Notes: a model not told the origin generated them from the sequence alone. 64,000 bases of DNA from Takakia lepidozioides (GCA_030704615.1 CM060732.1:3164001-3228000); one strand, 5' to 3'; positions 44,701-57,031 are shown, counted from the stretch's first letter. Program-made: numbers and translations.

Positions 44701-46431
44701 TGGGGTGCGCAATGGCGGCAGTGCCTTCAATTTCCCTGTGGCGTTGTCTCTCATGTTGGCGGGCGATCTACTCTCAGCTTGTGATCGTTTGTTGTGCCCT
44801 TCATTGATCATTAAGATACAGCGGCGCATCTTAAGACCTCAACCTGTTAAAATGCTTGGGCAATCCACTCTTTTTGTGTGTTTGTTGTTTGTTGGTCTTG
44901 GGAGCCATTTTGCAGGCTTCTCTTCCGCAAACCATCGAGGTGATGGCTTGTTTATGCTCTGATTTCTTTCTACTCCTGCTTTGGAATGCATGTTGTACAG
45001 CGATAACAAGCGTGAGACCTGTGATTCACCTGGGGTTCCACAATCCTTACTAACCGTCGGTTTTTGTGGGGCTTGTGATGGGACCAGGTGAGGGTCCTCA
45101 CTTAATATGATTCTTTGAGCTTGAAGTTGAATGAAATCGAGCTACTGATGCGACGCGCGCAACTTCTGTATCTTTGGGGAGAAGACCTCTTTCTGCCTCT
45201 TTGCATTGATCTTTCTGGCCTTTGTTCTTAACCTTCTATGGTGGACAACGATTCATTAGGATATTTCTCTCTCTTGTTCCCTGTGGCCTTCTGTTGTGAC
45301 ACCGGAGCAATTATATGACGAGCTGGCTGTTTTTAAGATATCTAGTACCAAGCAGCAAAGTGGGGAGCTCTGTTTTTTGACCAAACAGTGTCCTTTATTG
45401 TAAACCTTGGAAAGCCTGGATTCTGTTACGAGCAGGCTGTTTTAGGACATTTGGTGCCATGCAAAATTGTAGGGTGGCTCTTCTTCGACGACAGATAGAT
45501 AATGTCTTTGGTTACAAGCCCCTGGATGGCTTTGCTTAATGGACAATGTCCACGGTGGTAAGCACTTGCTGGTTGAAGAAGTTGATTCAGGCCCTGTGTT
45601 CATGTTGCCTTAGGATAAATATGCCGTGGCAGCTTACTAGCCTGTTGGAATGAACAATTCAGACCCCGTGATACTACTCTATGATGGTAAACTGATTAGA
45701 AAAATATCTGCAATTTTAATATGGTGGTTTGTGTTACCAAAACAGACTGGAATTCGTTTTCCAGCGTGCAATGTAGACATTGGTGTAATTGTAGCAATCT
45801 GAATACTTGCTTGCTATTCAACACCTTGTTAACGCATTTTATACACTAGCCCCAGACCTAAACCAGGTCGTGGGACAAAAAACAAGGTATCTGGTTATAC
45901 CCTAGTGTGTAATTTGCTTAGAAAATGTTCTGCAGCTCTGATATGGTGAAGGTGTTAAACAAAACAAAGCTGGAACTTCTTTTCCAGGCTTTCCGATGTA
46001 ATCGAGGGTGGCAATTTTGGCAAGCTGAACACTTATTCTTGCTATGCACAGTTGTAAATATTCCATATGAAACATACCCAAACATGTAACACTTGTTTGG
46101 GTCCCTGTTTTGCTGAATATAAAGCTGATTTATATAGGGGGGATTTCTTTATGTAATCCCCCCCCCCCACCCATTCATTTCATTTACTTTGAAATCAGAT
46201 GTATGCCTTTTTAAGACTGGTTTTTGAATGAAGGATGATTGATAATGCCTTGTTATGAGGCTGATTTGTCGTTAATTTGACAAAGACCTTGTTTGGTCTT
46301 GTCCATGTCCGACAAGACATAGTATCTTCCCTCTCTTCTTTAGACCAGTGTACTTAGTGGTGTCTGTACACATTATCAATCACTCTCCCTTCTTTTTCCA
46401 GATCTGTATATGGCATACTAACACCTTTTTA
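35755..46431. repeat. 3.3-kb tandem repeat, three full units plus a partial
   Basis: The phrase TAATATGGTGTTTGTG-like recurs at 35755, 39066, 42384 and 45717, giving units of about 3311, 3318 and 3333 bp that are near identical throughout. Differences are mostly homopolymer or short indels, and the last unit has the most. The unit is AT-richer than its surroundings. Frames differ between copies because of the indels; the longest hydrophobic one (MLGQSTLFVF start) is broken in unit 1. No tRNA, 5S rRNA or known domain is seen. Features include a CT-rich tract (about 37461-37490) and a perfect 11-bp stem. The fourth unit runs into the gap. Confidence 0.93.
37380..37412. repeat. Stem-loop inside the 3.3-kb unit
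   Basis: GGTATGCACTC and GAGTGCATACC form an 11-bp perfect stem over a short loop. It recurs in later units near 40690-40723 and 44018-44051. Confidence 0.75.
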
Positions 46432-46931
46432 NNNNNNNNNNNNNNNNNNNNNNNNNNNNNNNNNNNNNNNNNNNNNNNNNNNNNNNNNNNNNNNNNNNNN
46501 NNNNNNNNNNNNNNNNNNNNNNNNNNNNNNNNNNNNNNNNNNNNNNNNNNNNNNNNNNNNNNNNNNNNNNNNNNNNNNNNNNNNNNNNNNNNNNNNNNNN
46601 NNNNNNNNNNNNNNNNNNNNNNNNNNNNNNNNNNNNNNNNNNNNNNNNNNNNNNNNNNNNNNNNNNNNNNNNNNNNNNNNNNNNNNNNNNNNNNNNNNNN
46701 NNNNNNNNNNNNNNNNNNNNNNNNNNNNNNNNNNNNNNNNNNNNNNNNNNNNNNNNNNNNNNNNNNNNNNNNNNNNNNNNNNNNNNNNNNNNNNNNNNNN
46801 NNNNNNNNNNNNNNNNNNNNNNNNNNNNNNNNNNNNNNNNNNNNNNNNNNNNNNNNNNNNNNNNNNNNNNNNNNNNNNNNNNNNNNNNNNNNNNNNNNNN
46901 NNNNNNNNNNNNNNNNNNNNNNNNNNNNNNN
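46432..46931. other. Assembly gap of exactly 500 N
   Basis: A round-number gap, so its true size is unknown. It separates the tandem repeat from the middle of the T4 transposase gene and hides their junction. Confidence 0.98.
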
Positions 46932-48879
46932 GAGACACACAGTCCGAGATCTCGTTGGGAGGGCATAAACCAGCAGATGGCAAGTGCGGGATTGCCAGAG
47001 CCCAATTTCAGGGATCATGGCAGACAACGCTCAGGCCAACTGGCAGCGGTGCGGCTTGTGTACGGTGAGGACCCCAATGTGTCCAATGGAGGGAAAGATA
47101 GAGCCTGTGGATTCCATTGGATGCAGAGTCTATCCCACACACTACCAAATTTGTTGCTAGCTCCTTCCAGGCTGAACACCGTGTCCTTTGTACGGCGTGG
47201 AGGATGCACCCCCTTTGATGACGCGGAGGTTAAGTTGTGCGTATCATCGAGGCTTGGTGGAACCATCAGGTGCAGTGGAGACAACAATCTGGGAGCATTG
47301 CACAGCTGGTTGGGGTGGTGGCATTTTCGGTATCGACAGTTCGGACAGTACATGCGGGAGGTAGGCTGCTGTCAATTTCGTTCATTTGTCTTTCTTTTAC
47401 GGAACATTTCGATTGGTCCCTCACCGTTGTTTGTGTCCTTCTAGGAGCGGTGCTTGGATTCCGACACGGACATGCCGAACACGAATATGGCAGAATCGGT
47501 CCACTCCTCCTGGCGAGCGTCTTCTGCCGCACATCTGGTGGACGTAGTGACGGCCACAACGGAGGACATCGACAGAGCAATCATGCAGCAAGCCACGTAC
47601 TACAAGTCCTGAGCGGCAAACAATGGGGCTTTGGGCCGGACAAGGAGGAATTGTTGGTACGAACAGCTTCGAGGTCCAAGAATCCAGTGAAATGGTCGAC
47701 AGCATTGCGAGAGAAGATCAAAGGGACGCCTCTGCAAACGCAGAGGTGAACACCTAGAGGGGGACGTCCGGACTCTGCCCGTGTGGACCCTGTCAGGCGG
47801 AGGATTGATGAGGAAAACCCGGGTGCGAAGAGGAATTCCTGGAGATCCGACAGGAACATTCGGACAGCACCTCGAGGTCCCGTCATGTTGCCGCACAATG
47901 TGTCTTCCAGCAGTGGAAGCCCAAGAAATTCCAGATCGCCGTCGCCTTCAACCGGGGATTTTGTGCAACAAATTCCCACCGCTCCATTGCCCCACATTCC
48001 GCCCCTGTTATGCAGTATGGCCAAGCCATTGTGGAGACGACTGTGTCTGCTCACAGTGGAGAATTGCTCGCACAAAGCCGTCGTTCGAGGAAGGTGTTCC
48101 GCAATTCGTGTGGATACACGGCAACGTTGTTTAGAGATGATAAGGAGGATCCAGATTGGGCTGTCCCTGCTCCTACTTTTACAGGAAGATTTGTCCATGC
48201 AAAGTTTGCGGAGGCGACAACCACCACCCAGTTCTGGTTCTGCAGGCACGACATTATGACTTCGTGTATGGAAAGCCCAAGACGGCATACAGACAATGCC
48301 AGAGGCTCCCCCGGTGTGGCCGGTGGAACCAGGCAGCGATCTGAGTCAGGTTGAGGCCGACGCCCTTACCGCCGCAGGATTTCGGATGGTGCCACGCACT
48401 GACGTGCCCCGACAACCATTTCCGCTCCACAGCCTCCCCCACCGACCCCTGGAGAGCAAAACAATGGGACACGACAGCTCTAAGCATCCTACACACCGTT
48501 GGGGAAACCGAAGAGGCGGCGACCTCCCGCAAAAGTGAACGAGGACAAGGATGGGGAATGCACTTCGGATGCACTGTACAATCCAGAGCTCGCCAGAAGT
48601 GCCCCCACCATGATTCGCGTGTGTATCAGATGGCCACGGCGGGCTCAGCTGTTCGCAATGAGGTGTACACCATCACCATTTCAGAATTAACCACCTGCAA
48701 TTGCACCGACTTTCCAGATCATGGCGAACAAGGGGGCATCAACTGCCCTTGCAGCATTTGTACTACGTGTACCTAAAGAGACTCCGTTGTAATTCACCAC
48801 TCATCACTTCATACATGCACCAGGGTTGAGCCCCCAGGAGGTTCACACTCTTCTGAATATGGATCCAGGGGACCAGTGA
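46932..48879 (+). pseudogene. MULE-type transposase, C-terminal two thirds, inverted copy (T4)
   Basis: Homologous to the T1 transposase from the catalytic core onward: WEGINQQMA, ADNAQAN (out of frame), CGFHWMQSL, NMAESVHSSW, then the Pro-rich linker and SWIM finger (TCNCTDF, CPC) to TGA at 48877. An intron matching 5205-5285 of T1 lies at about 47360-47443. Several frameshifts are present, some at places where T1 is in frame. T4 in turn preserves the frame near 47810 where T1 lost two bases, so the copies correct each other. The N-terminus lies in or beyond the gap. Confidence 0.85.
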
Positions 48880-49624
48880 GCTTGGCCTTGCGGTCCAACA
48901 TACAATGGGTACGCCCCATCGGATAGTAGAACTGTACTGCTGCCAGTACCTCAGACTCTGGCCACCCAAAGGTCCGACATATTTCTGCCTACCAGTAACC
49001 TGTTTTGATCGAACTAAGATATTACTATATCGTTCACTTGTTTCCACGTGCATGTATTTTTGTATGTTGGAGGGTTCATGTTTTCTGCTTTTCCGAAAAC
49101 TTGCTCTCCTCATTCGACCTCCGACAAGGAAATGCGGCGCCGAATTCCCAGTATCGTCGTAGGTACCCCCAGAGGCGGCCTTCGCCAACACCAAACCGCT
49201 CCGAAATTTCGCACGTGCGAACCCTAATGCGGCCCCTATTTCCCAGTTCAGTTGCAACCTTTCCCGCCGAATACCCGAAGAAGACAGAATTGTGAAGTAC
49301 TGCAGACTGTATTGGTGCAGACTCCTTGGTTCAATCGCGGCAAAAGGGTCAGCTTCATTCCAATGTTAAGGCATGTAAAACCGCGGAATACTCTATACAG
49401 GCCAGTATGCGACGTCCTTTTGCAGTGGTATACTGGATTTCCCGTTGCACGGTCACTTATTTCCATGAGCGGATCATAAAACCATGAGCGGACTTGTTAC
49501 TGACGACATATCTTCGCCGCATTACATGATCTGGAACGTCCAAAAACGGCAAGGTCAATAAAAAAACTTTATTTTAATACTTGTTTAATCTGCCGCATTT
49601 CCAAATTGTGGAGGAGTCCGCTCA
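48880..49624 (+). other. T4 transposase 3' flank
   Basis: Sequence shared in inverted orientation with 3061-3772, including one palindrome near 49129. No independent gene. Confidence 0.6.
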
Positions 49625-49722
49625 TGAAATCCGCGTATCTTAGACTTCGGCTCACCGCTCATGCGGCTCATGCGGCTCATGGCTCATGGCTCATGGTTTC
49701 TGCTCATGAAATAGTAAACCTC
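49625..49722. mobile_element. T4 right end, CATGAGC repeats
   Basis: GCTCATG repeats end in GAAATAGTAAACCTC at 49722, the mirror of the T1 left end. The 8-bp flank CTATAGAC does not match the flank of any other end in the window. Confidence 0.85.
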
Positions 49723-49731
49723 CTATAGACA

Positions 49732-51078
49732 ATGTCTATAGTAGGATGCAGAGTTAAAAGGATGGTAGACGGACTCCAGACTCAAGTGGAAGACCTTCAC
49801 TTCAAACATCGACCAAAGAGTCTATATCCTCAGGAACAGCTAATGGCTTCTTATTTGCAATCCAGAACTTCTGGCTTTTCAGTCTTCACAGGAGGTGCAG
49901 GAGATGCCAATGGTACAAGGATCCAGTACCACCACCACCACAACAGGTCAGTGTACCAGTAGCTGAACCTTGTTTACTACAACCACACCACAGCCACCAC
50001 AGCCGGAGGTATGGGGCAATGCAGCTTTTAACCCACCTAAACTACTCCAGCTGCCAGGGAGTAGTACAGTAGGGCTATGATTATGCCCTTCAACCAAATT
50101 CCCATCATGTTGGATTTGGCTTGGAAAGAATTTAGTCCTCCGCAGTCATTCGCACATTACTACCAAATCATGCGTATTTGGCTGCCAGTGGCAACCAGGA
50201 CTAAAGTTCTTCCAAACAATCGACATATTGAAGATCATCACTTTGCACAATACTGGCACGAGGCAGGTACCATGTTGAGGGAATTGGTTGCTTTCTAGGT
50301 TGTACATGGACTCATTTATACCAAGACCAAGGAAATAGCAAGTATTGTCATGGGGTGCGGGCTATACTACGCTGCTTGTTTTCTGATACGTTACCACATT
50401 GAGCAACAAAAGATGCAAGCACGCTTTCAAAGTTACTCCAGTGGAGATCATTGGGTATTACCTTCGGTGCCACCTCATATGTACCTATATGACCCAAAAG
50501 TTATGATACAGAAGGATTCTCAAATTCGTTCATGGTTTCAAGCAGCCTGCAACAATTTGTCAACACAGAAATTCGGACTTGATGACATTTTCTATAAGGG
50601 ACATATCGCATGGAAATACTTGCACGCTGCACCAGTAATTGGTACCCCACTCATTTGGACAGACAAGGAGCTCAGTGTCTACACCAATTTTGCTGTTCAA
50701 CGGTTACACCAGGTCGTAAAATGCAAACTTCCAGACATGGTAGGACAGCATTGTATGCCCAAGATGATTCCACAAAAAGTTCGAAAATTAAAACACCTGA
50801 GAGGCGATGAGGATTCTGATACAACTGTTTCTTCACAGAATTCTTTTGACATGGGAGAAGACTATGCAATTCAGATGGAAGAGAAGAAACAAAGGGGATC
50901 TCCTATGCCGGAAATATTACCTCGATATCAGCCTCCAGAAGGCCTCACTTATCCACGTAGTGATCAACCATCTCCATCAACCAGAGACAGACTTCGGGCT
51001 CGTACACACAGCCCACCACGAAACTCTCAACGTCAACAAGGTGCTCACTCACAAAGGTTTGCTACTCGGAAACAGTAA
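49732..51078 (+). pseudogene. Unidentified reading frame upstream of an LTR (R4)
   Basis: One frame runs from 49732 to 51078, interrupted by TAG (49960), TAA, TAA and TAG (50030-50070) and TAG (50296). The last 242 codons are open. The protein has a Trp/Tyr-rich part (WLPVATRTKVLP, HWVLPSVPPHMYLYDP, GHIAWKYLHAAP) and a polar Pro/Arg-rich C-terminus. It ends 20 bp before a polypurine tract, so it is the last gene of an LTR element. It has no pol motif; a gag-like or extra 3' gene is possible. Confidence 0.55.
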
Positions 51079-51098
51079 ACCGTGAGGACACGGCTTTT

Positions 51099-51116
51099 TG
51101 AGGGGGGAAGGGGTAA
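51099..51116 (+). promoter_or_regulatory. Polypurine tract
   Basis: GAGGGGGGAAGGGG directly before the TGTTAG start of LTR C. This shows that LTR C is a 3' LTR of a plus-strand element. Confidence 0.85.
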
Positions 51117-52217
51117 TGTTAGAGGACTGTAGGGGACTTAGACACTTATACGGGATCTGTAGGGTACCCTTAATTTTTGCACAGACTGAGACAAACAGGA
51201 ACCTTAGGGGTGACAGCAGCGCACTGTAGAGGGGGTTACATAGCCCACACAGCCGACACAGCAGTCACAGCCCACACAGCCGTCACAGCCCACACAGCCA
51301 ACACAGCCCGTCACAGTCGTCACAGCCCACACAGCCCACACAGCAGTCACAGCCCACACAGCCAACACAGCCCGTCACAGTCGTCACAGCCCACACAGCC
51401 AACACAGCCCGTCACAGTCGTCACAGCCCACACAGCCGTCACAGTCGTCACAGCCCACACAGCCCACACAGCCCGTCACAGTCGTCACAGCAGACACAGC
51501 CCACACAGCCAGTCACAGCCCGGCACAGCCACACAGCCAGTCACAGCCCGACACAGCCAAACACAGCCAGTCACCGCTTGACACAGCTGTCACGATAATA
51601 GGGAACGAAGAGTAGGACAGGGAACGACTGTGGGGAACAACACCAGTGAAGGGAACATGTTAGTTCACATACGACGGTTAGAGAGGGAAACGGTTAGAAC
51701 CGCGGATAGGAGGATAAAGGGAAGAACGGGGAATGATGAAGGGATCATTATTATCATTATTCGGGGAGGACTTCGGAGTCAGGCGGGAGCGGAAGTCGGT
51801 GAGCACGATGAAGGAGGAAAGAGGATTAGTAGATGCTTGTTATATGCAAAGCTGTAGGGATATTGTAGAGGAGAATAGAGACACAATGGCTTCGGCCTGA
51901 TACCTGATAAATCATAATCTGATACTTATACGATACAATCACACTATGTAGAGAGATCTGAGTGAAGCTGTGGATTGAATGGAGGAGTGAAGGAAACCGA
52001 TAAATTGATGAAGCAAACTGATACTTAATTATCAATGGTAAGGTAGCTAAGATGAATGCGGAAAAGGAAACAAATAGGAAACACCCCCATGATACACTAG
52101 CTGTAGGTCATGACTGATTGTTCTGCGCGGGCTGAGTACTTAGAGATTTCCAACTCTTCTATCTTGGAGTTTCCGCCTCGGATAGCGAAGGGATGGGTGA
52201 GTAAAAGCCGCGCGACA
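51117..52217 (+). repeat. LTR C, 3' LTR of R4, with long minisatellite
   Basis: About 1101 bp, TGTTAGAGG to GCGACA. Its array of CACAGCC and GTCACAGCC units spans about 51235-51595, roughly twice the length of those in LTRs A and B, which accounts for most of the length difference. Confidence 0.85.
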
Positions 52218-52841
52218 GTACCCTTGTCCTTTACCCCCTCAACCTCTGTCACAGTTTTTGGCAGCAGGGATTTCCTTGGGCAGACTCTGCATCTTTGGTA
52301 CCATGGGGTCTCCGACCATACCAGAGTTTTCATAGAGAAGATTGCCCTTCTCAATTTCTGCCACTACTTGCTCTATAGTGGGGATGTCCAATCCCTCCCT
52401 CTCCACAGTAAGAGGCTCCGGTGTTACCATTGGGGCAACCTAGTCAGCTTGCTGTGCTGGCCGTGGTACTGAAGTGATTTCTTCCTCCCTTCGGGCTTCC
52501 AGCAATAGCAGCCCATTGTGCTGCTGCACCCCATCCTGTGCAGGAGCTATGGAAACATCGTCGCGAGGGTTCCTTGTGACAAGTGGATCCGCCATTACAG
52601 TTGCGTCCCTCTTCTGTCTCTTGGACTGGTGCTGCCTCTCTAATCCTCCTTCACCTTGTGAAGAGCCTTGCTCCTCAACTGCAGTTGTGGCTGCCTCAAA
52701 CACCCCCATTACTTTGCATTCTTGCGCATCATATAGGATGCAAAGCCATCTTCCCAGATCTTTGCAAGGGTCCTAGCCTCTGGCACTCATCGCAGCTCTT
52801 ACAATACTTGTGTACATCTCTAAACAAGGTAGGCCACCAGT
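52218..52841 (-). pseudogene. R3 integrase zinc-binding region (second half) and downstream frames
   Basis: Reading leftwards from 52841, the frame WWPTLFRDVHKYCKSCDECQ completes the HHCC zinc-binding domain whose first half ends at 53804. Two further minus-strand frames follow (52709-52440, Gln/Glu-rich; 52430-52239, with LDIPTIEQVVAEIEKGN); I do not recognise them. The catalytic integrase core is not seen. Confidence 0.75.
52837..52841. repeat. Target-site duplication of solo LTR B (CCAGT)
   Basis: Repeated at 53799-53803. Removing the LTR and one copy rejoins the integrase reading frame. Confidence 0.9.
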
Positions 52842-53798
52842 TGTCGAGCGGCTTTTACTCACCCATCCCTTCGCTATCCGAGGTGGAAACTCCAAGATAG
52901 AAGAGTTGGATATCTCTAAGCACTCAGCCCGCTCAGTACAATCAGTCATGACCTGCAGCTAGTGAATCATGGTTGTGCTTCCCCTTTGTATTCCTTCTTG
53001 CCTTCATGTTAACAATTTACCTTATCTGATACTGAAGCATCAGTTTGCTTCAGTATCTTCTTAGTTCCAGTTAATCATGCATTCATTTCACAGCTTCATT
53101 CATGTCTCTCTACACAGTGTGCTTGTATCGAATAAGTATCAGATTACAATTTATCAGGTACTAGGCCAATGTCAAGTGACTCTAATCCACCCTACAGTAT
53201 CACTACAGCTCTGCATGAATTAAAGCATCTATTGTTCATCTCTCCTCCTACTCCGTGCTCTCGTTCTTGCTCTCCGTCTGATCGCCTCTCCTCCATGACC
53301 CTCAAGCGCTCCCCCGTGAAGTGTCCTTCTTTTCGTTGCCGCTCTCCTTATCTGCCCCCCAAGCTGTTCTAACCACCTAACTAATTAACCGTTATCCCCG
53401 AAGTATCACGTTCCTTCTGTAGATGTCGTTCCCTCACAGTCGTTCCCTGCCATTGATAACTGTTCCCCATGTACTGTGACAGGCTGTGTCAAGCTGTGCC
53501 GAGCTGTGACTGGCTGTGTCAGCTGTGGCAGGCTGTGTCGGGCTGTGTTGGCTGTGACTGGCTGTGCGAAGCTGTGGCGGGCTGTGTCTGGCTGTGTCGG
53601 GCTGCATCAGCTGTGATTGGCTGTGACAGACTGTGTCGGGCTGTGTCTGGCTGTGACGGGCTGTGTCGGGCTGTGTAACCCCCCCCTAAAGTGCGCTGCT
53701 GTCACCCCTAAGGCTCATGTTGGTCTTAGTCTGCGCAAAAATTAAGGGTACCCCACAGAACCCGTAAAAGCGTCTAAGTCCCAAGCAGCCCTCTAACA
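52842..53798 (-). repeat. Solo LTR B
   Basis: 957 bp, TGTTAGAGGGC to CGACA on the minus strand, minisatellite at about 53475-53680, flanked by CCAGT on both sides. It has no internal region, so it arose by LTR-LTR recombination after insertion into R3. Confidence 0.9.
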
Positions 53799-53803
53799 CC
53801 AGT
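53799..53803. repeat. Target-site duplication of solo LTR B (CCAGT)
   Basis: Partner of 52837-52841. Confidence 0.9.
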
Positions 53804-55305
53804 AACCTGCAAGTAATATTTTCCTACTGGTAGTCTCTTCTCCAAAATGGCCTCCAACCACTCCCTTATGAACTTCTTCCAAAACTTTATTTACCTCATG
53901 GTGGTACAAGCATCGTTTAAGAACTCCATCAGGTCCTAACTTATACAAACTTCCTCCTATCATAGTGTATGGTAATGCCTTGATAGCTATTTTTTTCCTC
54001 TGCTCCTTCCCATAACTGGGTGGGCACTGTCCATGAGTCAAATAATATCTGATTGGCCACTGCCAATCCATCCAGTCATCTGCTCCCTATACTTCTACTG
54101 CAAATAAACCTGCATCAGGCAGTTGATCGTCTACTCCTGTGGTGGGCTCTCCTGTTGAAAGGCGTGACAAATGATCTGCCACAAGATGCAAACGTCCAGG
54201 TTTGTAAACAACTTCGAATTCAAACTCATGCAGTATAATCAGCCATCTTGCTATCCTTCCACTTATCAAAGGCTTGTTCACCAAATAAATCAGAGCTTGA
54301 TGATCCACATAGAACATAAACTTCCTTCACAGCAAATAATGCCTAAACTTCTTGACTGAATATTCCATTGTCAAAGCTTCTCTTTCGGTGGTGCTATAGT
54401 TCCTTTCAGCACTGTTCAACAGTCTGCCAGCATAATACACAAGTGAATCTATGTTTCCTGTAACATTTTGGGCTAACACAGCCCCCAGTGCTTCTCCTGA
54501 GGCATCACAGTGTACATGAAATACCATATGCCAATGAGGGTTAATCAGCACAGGTGTAGTTGTTACTGACAATGTAAGTTCCTCAAAGGCCTGTTGACAT
54601 TCAGCTGTCCATCCAAACACTGCATCCTTCTTCAAGAGTTTGCTCAATGGTGCTACCTTCTGTGCATATCGTCTGACAAACCTTCTGTAATAACTGGTTT
54701 GTCCAAGGAACCTCCTTAGAGCCTTAACATTACTTGGTGGTGGTGAGGCTTTAATAGCCTCTGTCTTTCTAGGATCTACAAGCAGTCTTTTTTTACACAC
54801 AATGTGTCCCAAAAGAACTCCTGAGTTCACACAGAAAGTACATTTTTCTAGATTCAGCCCAAGACCTCTCATCCTGCATCTGACCAAACAGAACTCCAAC
54901 TTCTGCAAGTGCTCATTCTTAGAGCTATACACACTGAAATCATTTAAAAACACTTGCATGAAATCATCCAAGTACTCATGGAAAGATTCACTTATCACTC
55001 TATGGAAAGTTGCTAGTGCATTACAAAGTCCAAAAAGGCATGACTTTGTATGCATAAGCACCCCAGTCAGTAATGAAAGCTGTCTTTCCCTGATCCTCTT
55101 CAGCTACTTGTACTTGGTACCCACTGAAGCCATCCATGAATGAGTACATCTCATGGCCTGCCACAGTGTCCAGTACAGCTTCTGTGAATGGCAAAGGAAA
55201 TGGATCTTTCTTTGTACAATCATTCAACTTCTTATAGTTCACACAAACTCTCAGTTTGCCATTCTTCTTGGGAACTATCACGATGGGTGATAGCCAAGTT
55301 GTATA
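53804..55305 (-). pseudogene. Ty3-type reverse transcriptase, RNase H and start of integrase (R3)
   Basis: On the minus strand: RT from 55281 (MIVPKKNGKLRVCVNYKKLN, FMDGFSGYQV), continuing in a second frame at 55061 (FGLCNALATFHRV, LGHIV, KALRRFLGQTSYYRRF), RNase H (HVHCDASGEALGAVL, ADHLSRL) and the integrase zinc finger start (HHEVNKVLEEVHKG, GGHFGEETT). The catalytic YxDD-type box reads FLNDFSVYS: the first Asp is Asn, which should abolish polymerisation. At least two frameshifts lie near 55035 and 54325. It is the most complete pol in the window. Confidence 0.88.
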
Positions 55306-55974
55306 CTATATCAGGTATATTAACTTAGCCTCAGCCAGCTTCTTTATCTCCTCTCCAACCTTCTGTGCATAGTTGGGATTCATCCTGTATCTTGCCTGTT
55401 TGATTGGTACAGAACTTGGTTCCAACTCAATCTTGTGCTGGCATATTTCAGGGGGTATCCCCTTCAGGTCTTCATAGCTCCAGGCAAATACATCTTTGTA
55501 TTTGATAAATAAGCTCTTAGTCTCCTCAAAGAATTCAGGCTCCAAGTCAGCCCCAACTTTCACCATTCTTGGTTTCTTCTTAGTTCCCACATTCATTTCT
55601 CTCACCTGCTCTTCAGCTGTGATTGTCCATCCAACCACTACTTCATCCTGTAAACTCACAGTGGCTGGTTCCTCTAGGATTTCTATTTCTCCCTCTTTTT
55701 CTTCATAGAAATGTGGTGGGTAATTGCTTGTTTCCCCCTCAATTGGTGTTGTTGTTACTGCACCACAACATATACCCTTGAAACAACTTAGTCCTCCCAG
55801 TTGCATTTCTGCAACCTGCTCCCACTCTGGGTGTGCAGCAAACAGAGTAGCCTCATGCTCTTCATCAAGTCCTCCCCTCCAATCATACTCTTTGACTCCT
55901 CGAGGTCTTCTGGTAGCAGGTAGCCTACTAGATTTCTTACTGGTGATCTGTATCTTGTGCTTCCCATCATGCAC
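55306..55974 (-). pseudogene. Protease-RT connector of R3
   Basis: The frame opens MHDGKHKIQITSKKSSRLP, continues through YDWRGGLDEEHEATLFA and ends with DVFAWSYEDLKGIPPEI and YRMNPNYAQKVGEEI, the usual Ty3 segment leading into RT. It overlaps in content with R1 at 26983-27100. It is separated from RT by a stop near 55305. Confidence 0.82.
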
Positions 55975-56062
55975 AGTCAGTAACTGGGAATTCTAGTCAT
56001 GGAATACCCTGGCCTGTTTCAGCCATGGTCGACCCAGCAATAAAGAGTAAGCTTCCATGACA

Positions 56063-57031
56063 TCATCCATTTTCAACACAGTCACTGTGATCTCCGGGAT
56101 GGGGCGCATATTTCAGATGTCCACAACTGGGTTTGCTGCGTGCAATGACGTGTCCACAATTATGGTAAATCTTCTGAATCTGTGTCTTTACTCCTCTTAT
56201 CAAGCCCAATGGCTGTACACTCCTTTGATCTGCCATTGTTACTGTGAATGGGGCTGGTTCCATGTTACTCAGACCAAGCTTCTGCCTTAATTGGTCTGTC
56301 ATGATATTCACTCCCGAGCCTCCATCTATCAGTACATCAGTCAGGTCTGTGCTTCCAATTCTTAATTGGATTACTGGCATGGAATCATCAAAGTCCATGA
56401 CAGTTTCTAGCCCTTCAGGTTTCACATTATAACTTGTCACCTTGTTGTTCAGGTCTGTATTCTCTGTCACATGAGCAATCTGATTGATTGCTTGATACAG
56501 CCTATGTCTACAATGGGGTGCCACAGCCAATAGCCGCCCAATTGTAATCTCAGCTTTGGACTGGCATATTACTTCAGCCAAAGCCCCTTCATTGTCCTGC
56601 ACCTGTGAAGCCTCTTGTTTCACTTCATCTTCACCTTCTTCATCTTCTCTTTTAGAGTCAGAAGAATCTGCCATAGGGATATCAGTATCCTTCTGCATTT
56701 CCCTTATGGTATCAGCCACTTCCTTGTGTAGTTCCTTCTTATCTCTCCATGCCTCATCATCTTCAGGCACATCACTGCCATCTTCATTAACATCTTCTTC
56801 TTCCTCATCCACTAGAGGTAATAGTTTAGCTTTGCTTCTGGTAACTATCATTGTACTTACTTCTGGTACAAAACATGGCATAACCATGTGAGCTGCCACT
56901 ACTGGGCCTTCATTCACATGGACTCTCATCTCATTCTGGTGTCTGATCCAGAATGGACAGGCTGCTTTGCGATGTCCTGCCTGGTTACAATAGTAACAGG
57001 TTGGGAGTCCTGGTTGTAGTCTCAACCTCAA
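56063..57031 (-). pseudogene. Gag zinc knuckle and aspartic protease of R3
   Basis: It begins with CYYCNQAGHRKAAC (C-x2-C-x4-H-x4-C), followed by a Glu/Asp-rich linker and a retropepsin-like DVLIDGGSGVNIM. A roughly 70-bp insertion at about 56094-56165, absent from R1, breaks the frame after the protease. At 57000 a deletion joins it to the upstream gag part. Confidence 0.82.

Noticed and set aside
35755-46431. rDNA or 5S array
   Set aside because: No rRNA-like conserved stretch is recognisable in the unit.
2928-49722. A single 47-kb element bounded by the two transposase-side ends
   Set aside because: The 8-bp flanks differ (AGAACTAG and CTATAGAC), and T1 pairs perfectly with the end at 17660.
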